This document shows, one piece after another, positions 38,720-47,868 of a stretch of DNA of 64,000 bases. Under the pieces are notes generated by a model. The model ran no database searches. It worked only from the letters and a program-made list of their open reading frames with translations, and was not told where the DNA came from. Numbering within the stretch: the first letter of the stretch is position 1; the number at the start of each line of letters is the position of its first letter. A program made the translations under genes and the position numbers. The stretch comes from Mycobacterium sp. IS-836 (lineage in GTDB: Bacteria > Actinomycetota > Actinomycetes > Mycobacteriales > Mycobacteriaceae). The stretch is from assembly GCF_001954275.1 (NCBI RefSeq), contig NZ_MBEU01000041.1:1-64000 (forward strand), written 5' to 3'.

Positions 38720-39334
38720 CTAGCCATCGTCGCTTGCGGCAAGGGCCCGGATCAACCGTTCTATGACGGCGCCGGCTTCCCGGCGCGCTTGAGCAGGATC
38801 GCTTGCGCGCGCAACGAAGAGCGTCGCCTCTCGCATGGCGCCCAGCATCGTCAGCGCGGTCGCCTCGATGGGTTGCGGTGGGATGCGGCCGGTCTCGACG
38901 GCGTTAGCGAGCAGCGCGCGCACCATCCCGGCGTTGTAGCGATTGCCGATCTCGGTCCACCGCGTCCAACCGAGCACCGCCGGGGCGTCCACCAGCACAA
39001 TGCGCTGGATTTCGGGATCGGAGCAGGCGTCCAACCAGAATGCGGCGCCCAGGCGCAGGACCTCTACCGGGTCGGTTTCGCCGGCCGCGGCGATCGCTTC
39101 ACCCATGCGGGCGGCGACTTCGCCCTCGACTTGCTCAAATACGGTCGCGAACAACTCGGTCTTGTCGGCGAAATGGTGATACAGGGCACCGCGCGTAACG
39201 CCCGCGGCGCGCACGATCGCCTCCAAAGCCACCTCGGCGAAACCCTGCGCCGCGAACAACGGCCGCGCCGCGGCGACCAGCGCCTCCCGTGTTTCCGCGG
39301 AACGCGCGGCTTGAGTTCGGCGGTCGTCATTCAA
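38720..39334 (-). CDS. TetR-family repressor
   Basis: A 204-residue TetR regulator. The helix-turn-helix TREALVAAARPLFAAQGFAEVALEAIVRAAGVTRGALYHHFADKTEL-type segment occupies about residues 12-58, followed by an all-helical ligand domain. I place the start at TTG 39334 (LNDDRRTQAARS) because GAAAGG lies 9 bp before it. ATGs at 39355 and 39376 are in frame, but then two palindromic operators would lie inside the coding region. The twin operators upstream suggest self-repression and control of the divergent maleylpyruvate-isomerase-like gene. The inducer is unknown. Confidence 0.88.
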   Translation of the reverse strand: MNDDRRTQAARSAETREALVAAARPLFAAQGFAEVALEAIVRAAGVTRGALYHHFADKTELFATVFEQVEGEVAARMGEAIAAAGETDPVEVLRLGAAFWLDACSDPEIQRIVLVDAPAVLGWTRWTEIGNRYNAGMVRALLANAVETGRIPPQPIEATALTMLGAMREATLFVARASDPAQARREAGAVIERLIRALAASDDG

Positions 39335-39350
39335 TTCATCTTGCCTTTCA

Positions 39351-39365
39351 TACATACCGTATGTA
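39351..39365. promoter_or_regulatory. TetR operator 1 (perfect palindrome)
   Basis: TACATAC-C-GTATGTA is a perfect 7+1+7 palindrome between the proposed TetR start and the divergent gene. Its core CATACcGTATG recurs 21 bp to the right, so a TetR dimer could bind each on the same face of the DNA. Confidence 0.75.
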
Positions 39366-39373
39366 GGTTCGTA

Positions 39374-39384
39374 CATACCGTATG
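39374..39384. promoter_or_regulatory. TetR operator 2
   Basis: The core CATAC-C-GTATG is identical to that of operator 1, with arms of 5 bp before the first mismatch. The centres (39358 and 39379) are 21 bp apart, two helical turns. It lies 66 bp before the start of the divergent plus-strand gene. Confidence 0.7.
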
Positions 39385-39449
39385 AATCTTCGGTCCCAAA
39401 GATAGCAGTTGGATGCGCGAGATCGAGTCAAGGAAAGGAACGCGGTGAG

Positions 39450-40193
39450 ATGAGTTCCGCGATACAAGCCGTCGAGGCGGACCGCACGGCGCTGCTGGCA
39501 ATTTTCCCGCTGATAACGGACTCGGCCTGGGCGCAGCCCAGCGGCTGTCCGGGGTGGTCGGTGCAGGACGTGGTGTCTCACATGGCATGCAGTTTCTGGC
39601 TGGCTGTGGACCCGTCGCGGTTGCCCGATCCCGCAGGCCGGCCCGCGGAGCGTGCTGCAGACCTGTATGTCGAGTCGCGTCGCTCCATGACTACCCAAGA
39701 AATCGTGGCCGACTACGAATCGGTCAGCGCGAAGGGCCTCGAGGTCCTCGCCGCGGCGGAGGGCCAGGACTTCGAGGTACCGCTTGGCGACGTCGGGACC
39801 TATCAGTCGTCGGTGATTCCAACGGCTTTCGCCTTCGAGCACTACGTGCACATCAGATACGACTTGTTCGAGCCGCACGGCCCGCTGCACGCACAACCCC
39901 CCGCCTCCGACGGATTGCGGCTTGAACCAACTCTGGACTGGATCGAGGCATCGTTGCCCCAGCAGAATGCGGCCCTGCTCGAACGCATCGATGACGCGAT
40001 GGAGATCCACGTCACCGGCGCGTGTAACCGCACGCTTCGCCTCGGCGATGGCGACGTGACGGCTCAGATCACTTCGGACTCAGACGCATTCGTGCAGTGG
40101 GTCACCCAACGCGGCACCTGGGAAGCCCTCGGCGTGCAGGCCGAAGGGAGCAAGTCCAACCTGGAACTCGCGCGTCAGCTGAGAGTGTTCTGA
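39450..40193 (+). CDS. maleylpyruvate isomerase-family (DinB-like) protein
   Basis: A 247-residue protein of the mycothiol-dependent maleylpyruvate isomerase N-terminal (DinB-like) family. The helix bundle starts with DRTALLAIFPLITDSAWAQPSGCPGWSVQDVVSHM, where the His of VVSHM and a later His in EHYVHIRYDL (about 131) are the usual metal ligands. The C-terminal part (170-247) may be an SCP2-like lobe. It probably uses mycothiol in a transfer or isomerisation reaction, but the substrate is unknown. AAGGAAAGGAA precedes ATG 39450. It is divergent from the TetR gene and probably its target. Confidence 0.8.
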   Translation: MSSAIQAVEADRTALLAIFPLITDSAWAQPSGCPGWSVQDVVSHMACSFWLAVDPSRLPDPAGRPAERAADLYVESRRSMTTQEIVADYESVSAKGLEVLAAAEGQDFEVPLGDVGTYQSSVIPTAFAFEHYVHIRYDLFEPHGPLHAQPPASDGLRLEPTLDWIEASLPQQNAALLERIDDAMEIHVTGACNRTLRLGDGDVTAQITSDSDAFVQWVTQRGTWEALGVQAEGSKSNLELARQLRVF

Positions 40194-40221
40194 CGCGATC
40201 CGTTGCTGCTGACCCCGCTAT

Positions 40222-40282
40222 CGCGAGGCTGTAATTTCGCAGGGAAAGTGCGAGTGAGGGCCTGCAAAATTACAGGCTCGCG
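40222..40282. terminator. long dyad, bidirectional terminator
   Basis: CTGTAATTTCGCAGG (40229-40243) pairs with 40261-40275 with one mismatch, and outer arms CGCGAG/CTCGCG (40222-40227, 40277-40282) extend the stem to about 22 bp with two mismatches. It lies between convergent genes and overlaps the last codons of rsmE. Confidence 0.65.
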
Positions 40283-41031
40283 GGATCGTCCCATCGGCCG
40301 GTCAGCACGCCCAGCGCGCCCAGCGCCACCGCGGCCGCGCTCGACGTCCGCAGCACCTGCGGGCCGAGCCGAACCGCCGCCGCGCCCGCGACCGTCAACG
40401 CCGCAAGCTCGTCGGGCGCGATACCGCCCTCCGGGCCGACCACAAGCAACACCGAATCAGCCTGTCCCACAGCGACATCCGCGAGCCCCTCGGTCGCCGA
40501 CTCATGCAACACCAACGCCTTTGCACCCGCCGTCACCTCGTCGCGGATCAGTTGCGTCAAAGCCGCGGTGGCCAGCACGCCGTCGACCGCCGGGATGCGC
40601 GGCCGACGGGATTGGCGGGCCGCTGATCGGGCGACGGCGCGCCAGCGGCGCAGACCCTTGTCGACCTTCGCGCCTCGCCAGGTGGCCACACACCGAGCCG
40701 CCTGCCAGGCCAGGAACGCGTCGGCGCCCGCCTCGGTGGCCAATTCGATCGCCAACTCCGAGCGCTCGGACTTGGGCAAGGCCTGCACCACCGTCACGGT
40801 GGGCCGCGCGGGCGCGACGCACCAGCGCTCCTGCACCCGGGCACACAGCCCGTCGCGCCCGGCGTGCTCGACCACGCAGCGGGCCAGGCCGCCGGCTCCG
40901 TCGCCGAGCACCAGCTGCTCGCCGGGACGGATCCGGCGCACGGTGGCGGCGTGAAATCCTTCCTCGCCGTCGACGACGGCCAGCGCCCCGGCGTCAGGCA
41001 GTGCGTCGATGTAGAACAGGGTCGCCACCAT
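40270..41031 (-). CDS. rsmE: 16S rRNA (uracil-1498-N3)-methyltransferase
   Basis: A 253-residue RsmE of the SPOUT class. The N-terminal PUA-like domain covers about 1-75. The SAM-binding knot lies at the C-terminus with [15 protein letters not shown] (about 196) and [17 protein letters not shown] (about 222). It methylates U1498 of 16S rRNA. It lies downstream of dnaJ2 with a 23-bp gap, and the order hrcA-dnaJ2-rsmE is conserved in actinobacteria. Confidence 0.94.
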   Translation of the reverse strand: MVATLFYIDALPDAGALAVVDGEEGFHAATVRRIRPGEQLVLGDGAGGLARCVVEHAGRDGLCARVQERWCVAPARPTVTVVQALPKSERSELAIELATEAGADAFLAWQAARCVATWRGAKVDKGLRRWRAVARSAARQSRRPRIPAVDGVLATAALTQLIRDEVTAGAKALVLHESATEGLADVAVGQADSVLLVVGPEGGIAPDELAALTVAGAAAVRLGPQVLRTSSAAAVALGALGVLTGRWDDPASL

Positions 41032-41054
41032 GTGCGCGGTCCGTGGGACTGTGG

Positions 41055-42203
41055 CTAGCGCCCGGTGAAGGTCTCGCGGAGCCGGCTGAACAGCCCACCG
41101 CCGCTGTGCGTCGAGCGGACCTCGGCCACCTCGCGGCTGCGGCGGTTCTTCAGCTCGCGCAGCAGTTCGCTGTCCTGATGGTCCAGCCTTGTCGGGACCA
41201 CCACCTCGATGTGAACGTGCAGATTGCCCCGGGCGCTGGAGCGCAGGTGCGGCATCCCGTGCCCACGCAGCGTGATGACCGAACCCGGTTGTGTGCCAGG
41301 CGGAATGGTGATCTCGCTCATGCCGTCGAGGATGGCGTCAACGGTGACTGTGGTGCCCAGCGCCGCGTCGACCATCGGCACCGAGATCGTGCAGTGCAGG
41401 TCGTCGCCGTCGCGAACGAAGATGTCATGGGCCTGCTCGTGCACCTCGACATACAGGTCGCCCGCCGGCCCTCCCCCGGGCCCGACCTCTCCTTGGGAGG
41501 CGAGCCGGACGCGCATGCCGTCGCCGACGCCGGCGGGGATCTTGACGCTGATTTCCCGACGGGCGCGCACCCGGCCGTCGCCCATGCACTGGTGGCACGG
41601 ATCGGGGATGACCACGCCGACACCGCGGCAGGTCGGACAGGGCCGTGACGTCACCATCTGGCCCAGCAGCGAACGCTGCACCGTCTGGACTTCTCCGCGG
41701 CCGCCGCAGGTGTCGCAGGGAATCGGCGCGGAATCGCCGTTGGTGCCCTTGCCCTGGCAGCGGTCGCACAACACCGCGGTGTCGACGGTGACCTGCTTGG
41801 TCACGCCGGTGGCGCACTCCTCGAGGTCCAGCCGCATCCGCAGCAGCGAGTCCGACCCGGGCCGCACCCGGCCGATGGGTCCGCGCGATGTGGCGCCCCC
41901 GCTAAAGCCGCCGCCGAAGAAGGCCTCGAAGACATCGCCCAAACCACCGAAACCGCCGCCGAACCCTCCGGCCGAGGCGGCGGCGTTCTCCAGCGGATCC
42001 CCACCCAGGTCGACGATCCGGCGTTTCTCCGGGTCGCTGAGCACTTCGTAGGCGACGCTGATCTCCTTGAATTTCGCCTGCGCGGCCTCATCGGGGTTGA
42101 CGTCGGGATGCAGTTCGCGCGCCAGCTTGCGATACGCGCGCTTGATGTCCGCATCGCTGGCGTTTCTGCTCACGCCGAGCAGCCCGTAGTAGTCGCGTGC
42201 CAC
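41055..42203 (-). CDS. dnaJ2: chaperone DnaJ (DnaJ2)
   Basis: A 382-residue type I DnaJ. The J domain (1-70) has the HPD tripeptide in [10 protein letters not shown] Gly/Phe-rich region (about 75-110) follows, then the zinc domain with four CxxCxGxG-type repeats (about 140-210, [32 protein letters not shown]), and the C-terminal substrate-binding domain. It stimulates DnaK. It lies next to hrcA, so heat-shock control by HrcA is plausible, though I see no CIRCE element nearby. Confidence 0.96.
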   Translation of the reverse strand: MARDYYGLLGVSRNASDADIKRAYRKLARELHPDVNPDEAAQAKFKEISVAYEVLSDPEKRRIVDLGGDPLENAAASAGGFGGGFGGLGDVFEAFFGGGFSGGATSRGPIGRVRPGSDSLLRMRLDLEECATGVTKQVTVDTAVLCDRCQGKGTNGDSAPIPCDTCGGRGEVQTVQRSLLGQMVTSRPCPTCRGVGVVIPDPCHQCMGDGRVRARREISVKIPAGVGDGMRVRLASQGEVGPGGGPAGDLYVEVHEQAHDIFVRDGDDLHCTISVPMVDAALGTTVTVDAILDGMSEITIPPGTQPGSVITLRGHGMPHLRSSARGNLHVHIEVVVPTRLDHQDSELLRELKNRRSREVAEVRSTHSGGGLFSRLRETFTGR

Positions 42204-42261
42204 GCCTGACCTTTCTTACGCCGCGCCTATGCGGCTATCCACAAATTGTTTGGGTGCGCAG

Positions 42262-43764
<1,503 letters not shown>

Positions 43765-43838
43765 TTAAAGGGGGCCCGGTCACGTTCGAGCGCCGCCAGG
43801 TGTCGACCTAGTAAGGACGACATTCAAGGAGGACCGCC

Positions 43839-44447
43839 ATGCCCCGTCTCAAGGGAGTGTCCGACCGCGACGCCGGCCCGGGCGCCAAGATCGCTTTCTT
43901 CTTCACCAGACGCAAGCTGGCTCAGATGACCGGCCTGGAAACGGCCGGGATGCTAGAGCCGCTGCGAATGTATGCGCACATCCCGCGGCTGCTCAGCGCC
44001 ATCGGCAAGCTCGAGATGGCCGAGTCCAAGCTGGATATCCTCAGCCCGCGCGAGCGTGCGCTGGCCGAGCTGAAGGCGGCGACTACTGTGCGCTGCGAGT
44101 ACTGCATCGACCTCGGTTCGCAGATCGCACGCCAGTGGGGAATCACCGACGAGGAGCTGCTCGCGATGGCCGATTACCAGAACGCCTCGTGCTTCTCCGA
44201 CGTCGACAAGCTGATCCTGGCGTATGCGACCGCGATCAGCCGCACCCCGGTCGAGGTCAGCGACGAGCTTTTCGATGCGCTGCGCGCCCACTTCGACACG
44301 CCCCAACTCGTCGCGCTCACCCACGTGATCAACCTGGGCAACTTTCGCGCCCGATTCAACATCGCGCTCGGCATCGGGTCGTCCGGCTTTTCCGGCAACC
44401 GGGTGTGCGCCCTGCCCGACACACAGCGGGACACCGGTCGCACGTGA
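43839..44447 (+). CDS. carboxymuconolactone decarboxylase-family protein
   Basis: A 202-residue CMD/AhpD-like protein. The core element ERALAELKAATTVRCEYCIDLGSQIA holds the redox pair C-E-Y-C (86-89); the His that follows in AhpD (CxxCxxxH) is Ser here. A relative of peroxidase-type CMD proteins, it may act on oxidised or quinone-like compounds. GGAGG lies 7 bp before ATG 43839. It overlaps the next gene, an ECF sigma factor, by 4 nt (GTGA). CMD genes are the typical partners of ECF41 sigma factors and often their target. Confidence 0.88.
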   Translation: MPRLKGVSDRDAGPGAKIAFFFTRRKLAQMTGLETAGMLEPLRMYAHIPRLLSAIGKLEMAESKLDILSPRERALAELKAATTVRCEYCIDLGSQIARQWGITDEELLAMADYQNASCFSDVDKLILAYATAISRTPVEVSDELFDALRAHFDTPQLVALTHVINLGNFRARFNIALGIGSSGFSGNRVCALPDTQRDTGRT

Positions 44448-45322
44448 CCGCGTCGCTGACGGAACGTTTTGAGGCAGCCCGACCACAGCTGGGCGCCATC
44501 GCATATCGCATGCTGGGCTCGATCGACGACGCCCAGGACGCGGTGCAGGAAGCGTGGCTGCGGCTGCGTCGCAGCGGCGCGGACGGCATCGCCAACCTCG
44601 ACGCCTGGCTGACCACCGTGGTGGCCCGCATCTGCCTGAACATGTTGCGCGACCGCCACTCCCGCGGTCGGGAGGAATTGGTCGCCCATCTACCGGACCC
44701 GATCGTCGATCCGGTCGGCGAGTCCGATCCCGAACACCGCGCGATGCTGGCCGACGCGGTGGGCCTGGCCCTGTTCGTGGTGCTCGATACGCTGCCGCCG
44801 GCGGAGCGGCTGGCGTTCGTGCTACACGACGTCTTCACCGTCCCGTTCGACCAAATCGCACCCATCGTCGACCGGACGCCGGAGGCGACCCGCAAGCTGG
44901 CCAGCCGGGCACGCCGGCGCATCGAGCAGGCGGACCCGGTTCCCGACGGCGACCTCACCGCACAACGCGAAGCCGTCGACGCCTTCTTTGCGGCGGGACG
45001 TAGCGGCGACTTCGACCGGTTGGTGTCGGTGCTGCATCCCGACGTCGTGCTGCGCGGCGACTTCGGCGCCGGGACACGCGGCTTCCGGGCCGACGGCGCG
45101 GCCTCGGTGGCCAGGCTGGCCCGCAGTTACGCGGGCCCCGAGCGCGAGGCGAGGGCCGCGACCGTCAACGGCGCCGCAGGCGCGGTGATCTTCGTCGGCG
45201 GGCGCGCCACGGCGATCATGGGATTCGTGGTGCGCGACGGACGCATCGCGGCCATCGATGTGCTGGCCGACCCGGCGCGCCTCGCCAAACTCGACCTACG
45301 CGCGCTGGGCGGCGATCACTGA
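44444..45322 (+). CDS. ECF sigma factor, ECF41/SigJ type, with SnoaL-like C-terminus
   Basis: A 292-residue sigma factor. Region 2 (about 8-75, with [21 protein letters not shown]) and region 4 (105-160, [23 protein letters not shown]) are followed by a SnoaL-like domain (173-285). The linker [10 protein letters not shown] (81-90) matches the ECF41 hallmark that in typical members reads WLPEPL. The C-terminal DGGGK and NPDKL motifs appear only as degenerate GDFGAGT and DPARL. ECF41 factors lack an anti-sigma factor and are controlled by this C-terminal extension. The start overlaps the CMD stop. The 3' end overlaps the convergent cfp2 gene by 7 bp. Confidence 0.88.
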   Translation: MTASLTERFEAARPQLGAIAYRMLGSIDDAQDAVQEAWLRLRRSGADGIANLDAWLTTVVARICLNMLRDRHSRGREELVAHLPDPIVDPVGESDPEHRAMLADAVGLALFVVLDTLPPAERLAFVLHDVFTVPFDQIAPIVDRTPEATRKLASRARRRIEQADPVPDGDLTAQREAVDAFFAAGRSGDFDRLVSVLHPDVVLRGDFGAGTRGFRADGAASVARLARSYAGPEREARAATVNGAAGAVIFVGGRATAIMGFVVRDGRIAAIDVLADPARLAKLDLRALGGDH

Positions 45323-45837
45323 ACGGCCTGCAGCAACTGCATCGCCGACGCCCGTGATAGCACCCAGCCGCCGCCCTGACTGACGAACGAGAGGTTCTGC
45401 GTGACCGGCGACGTCAGCTTGGGTCCGGAGACCGCAACGTCCGCGGTGGACGAACCGGACGCCGTCGGCTGGATGTTCGACACGTCGAACGACAGCGGCA
45501 GGTCGCCGTTCTTCGCCGCCTTCTGCAGCTTCTTGTCCGCGACGTGAGCTTCGATCCCGCTGATGCCGCCTTCAACCAGATTGCTCTTGCTGGAGAACGG
45601 AACATTGGGATCGGCCAGGCTGGTCAGCACGCTGGTCAACTGGTCGGCGGTCGGCACGTTCGCACCCGGAACCGGTGGCGCGGGAGGCGCCGGATCCTGC
45701 GGCAGCGGCGCACCGACCGCGGCCAGCCGGACGGAGGCCAGATCGCTTGGCGCCGCGGCGAAAGCGATGGCGGTCGCCGCTCCCCCGATGACGGCCACGG
45801 TTGCCACGCCGGTGGCAAAGAACTTGACGGTTTTCAT
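45316..45837 (-). CDS. cfp2: low-molecular-weight antigen MTB12/CFP2, copy A
   Basis: A 173-residue exported protein: signal peptide with core [18 protein letters not shown], a Pro-rich segment (about 46-60), then the MTB12 domain with [46 protein letters not shown]. tuberculosis MTB12 is a secreted T-cell antigen of unknown function. AAAGGGGGA precedes ATG 45837. A second homologous gene lies just upstream on the same strand, so there has been a local duplication. Confidence 0.88.
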   Translation of the reverse strand: MKTVKFFATGVATVAVIGGAATAIAFAAAPSDLASVRLAAVGAPLPQDPAPPAPPVPGANVPTADQLTSVLTSLADPNVPFSSKSNLVEGGISGIEAHVADKKLQKAAKNGDLPLSFDVSNIQPTASGSSTADVAVSGPKLTSPVTQNLSFVSQGGGWVLSRASAMQLLQAVQ

Positions 45838-45927
45838 CGTCCCCCTTTCATGGGCACGGTTACTTTAGGCCCGCGCATGTGTGTCCAATCTATGCGCTGG
45901 CTGTGTAGACGCCCAGAATCGGTGTCG

Positions 45928-46470
45928 TTAGCCCGTCGCGGTCGACGCCTGAATCAGAGCGAGCGCGGCGTCATGCTGCAGGACCCAGTTGCCGCCCTGA
46001 TTGATGAACACGAGGTGCTTGGTGACCGGCCCGGCGAACTTCGGACCCGAGATGGCCACGTCGGCCTGGGCCATGTTCGGGCCGGCGGGCGCAATGTTGG
46101 TCACGGCGAACGTCTCCGGAAAGTTCCCGTTCCGGTAGGCCTTCCTCAGGTCGTGGTCGGCGACCATACCCTCGTTTTGAGGGATGCCGTTTTCAACGAA
46201 GTTGACCTTGTCCCTGTAGTTGACGCCCGGGTCGGTTACTTGGGTGCACAGCGTGGACAACTGCTCCGGGGTGGGCAGTTGGCCCGGCAACGGCGGCGGG
46301 GGCGGCGGGTCTTGCGGCAGGGGCACGCCGACCGCGGCCAGCTGCACCTGATCGGTGCTAGCCGGGACGAATGCGGCCGACGTCACGCCAATGCCGGCGG
46401 CGCCGATGGCGGCCACGGCCGCAACGCCTGTGGCGGCGGATTTCAAGGTCGTTGTCAAAGTGGTTGTCAT
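45928..46470 (-). CDS. MTB12/CFP2-family antigen, copy B
   Basis: A 180-residue paralog of the neighbouring cfp2. It has a signal peptide (about 1-33), a Pro run (PPPPPPLPGQLP), then the same domain order with YRDKVNFVENGI and VAISGPKFAGPVTKHLVFINQGGNWVLQHDAAL. Cys75 in LSTLCTQV is unpaired. The ribosome site GGGGGAGG precedes ATG 46470. The two copies are clearly diverged, so the duplication is old. It lies between cfp2 and mbtG, at the place mbtH occupies in M. tuberculosis. Confidence 0.85.
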   Translation of the reverse strand: MTTTLTTTLKSAATGVAAVAAIGAAGIGVTSAAFVPASTDQVQLAAVGVPLPQDPPPPPPLPGQLPTPEQLSTLCTQVTDPGVNYRDKVNFVENGIPQNEGMVADHDLRKAYRNGNFPETFAVTNIAPAGPNMAQADVAISGPKFAGPVTKHLVFINQGGNWVLQHDAALALIQASTATG

Positions 46471-46566
46471 GGTCAGGTCCTCCCCCTGAGTTGCACCTGG
46501 AATGTGGCGGACGGCCTCACACCGTTCGTCTTGTGTTAGGTGGTGTAATTCTGCCCCCTGTGACCG

Positions 46567-47868
46567 CTATTTGTGTCTCGACTCGGTCACGTTACGACCA
46601 AGCTCGCGTCTCGCCGGGGCGGATTTGGACGGGTTCGTCGTGGATCCCAGCACCCGGTCCGACAGCAGTCCCAGGCAGCTCAGGTTGGGAAATCCGGGCC
46701 CCTGGGTGAGTCCGGCAAGGTTCGGCAGGAACAGCTTCGGGGCGACGTCCGCGACAGCCAGGTCGTAGCCGATCGCCTCCTGCAGGCGGTCAGCCGTCAG
46801 CGGGCCACCCAGACCCAGCTCGAGCAGGTCGAGCGCGTCCTGGCTGAACAGCGAACTGAACCAGAGCGGGTCGGCGCCGGATCCGTCGATGACCAGATCG
46901 AAACCGTGGACCGTCTCCAGGTTTTCGCTGCCCCGGTTGGTGGACAGCGTCAGCCGGATCTGGCCGTCCCACCCGACCGCGTGGGCGACCCGGCCGCGCA
47001 GGTGGTGGATGCGGTCGTCGGCCAACAGCGCTTCCTGGACGTTCGCCGAGAACACTCCGCGGTCGGTGCGCGCCAGCGCGTCGCGGCGTTCGTCCAGCGT
47101 CAGCGCGGTCCAGTCGGTGGGATCGGAAAACAGGGAGTTCTCGAAGAATCCCTCGCCGCGGGTAAACAGCGTCACCTGCGGCGAGATGACTGTGATGGTC
47201 GAAACCCGGTGCCGGAACAGCTCATTGAGCATCGACGCGGCCGTCTCACCGCCGCCGATCACCGCGACCCGTTCCGCGTTGATCCGGTCGTGGCCGGCGG
47301 CGCGGTCCCAGAACTGGGCGATCGAGAGCATCCGCGGATTGCCGGGCAGCAGCGACTTCTCGGCCTGGCCGGGCCCGGTGATCATCAGGGCATCGGCGTG
47401 CACGGTGGTCTCGTGGGTGTGCAGCGCCCAGCGGTCACCGCTGACGGCCAGCCCGTCGACCTCGCCGTGCACCACGTCCAGGCCCACGTGCTGGGCGACC
47501 CACCCCAGATACTGGCTCCACCGGCGATGGGTGGGTGCCGGCCGGCCGCGGTCGATCCATTCGGCGAACGACGCGGTGGCGATCAAATAGGACTGCCAGC
47601 TGTAGCGCGTCATCCGCTCGTCGAGTTCGGCGTTGCGGCGCGGCGCCAGCGCCGATCGGTAGGGGAACCCGACGTCCTTTTCCGGGCTGGTGCCCAGCCG
47701 ATGCGCCCCGTCGGTCCAGCCGCCGCTGGCCTGCCAGTTGGCCCCGACCCCGGTGCGTTCGACCGCGATGACGTCGGGAACGTCGACGCCCATTTCGCGC
47801 AGCACATGCGCCTTGGCGGCGACGGCCACCGCCTTGGCTCCGGCGCCCAGGACCGCAAGGGTGCTCAT
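46567..47868 (-). CDS. mbtG: L-lysine N6-monooxygenase (mycobactin)
   Basis: A 433-residue flavin-dependent N-hydroxylase that introduces the hydroxamate oxygen on the lysine side chain for iron binding. An FAD site GAGAKAVAVAAK is at 8-19, ANWQASGGWTDG near 43, an NADPH-binding GGGETAASML near 215, and the C-terminal element LFLPNLAGLTQGPG near 385. The length is close to MbtG (431). ATG 47868 overlaps the mbtF stop by 4 nt. It is the last gene of the operon in this window; no mbtH follows. Confidence 0.94.
   Translation of the reverse strand: MSTLAVLGAGAKAVAVAAKAHVLREMGVDVPDVIAVERTGVGANWQASGGWTDGAHRLGTSPEKDVGFPYRSALAPRRNAELDERMTRYSWQSYLIATASFAEWIDRGRPAPTHRRWSQYLGWVAQHVGLDVVHGEVDGLAVSGDRWALHTHETTVHADALMITGPGQAEKSLLPGNPRMLSIAQFWDRAAGHDRINAERVAVIGGGETAASMLNELFRHRVSTITVISPQVTLFTRGEGFFENSLFSDPTDWTALTLDERRDALARTDRGVFSANVQEALLADDRIHHLRGRVAHAVGWDGQIRLTLSTNRGSENLETVHGFDLVIDGSGADPLWFSSLFSQDALDLLELGLGGPLTADRLQEAIGYDLAVADVAPKLFLPNLAGLTQGPGFPNLSCLGLLSDRVLGSTTNPSKSAPARRELGRNVTESRHK

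Noticed and set aside
46471..46566. IdeR (iron) box near mbtG
   Set aside because: A partial GTTAGGTGGTGTAA occurs, but it lacks the paired half of the IdeR consensus, and the operon promoter lies right of the window.
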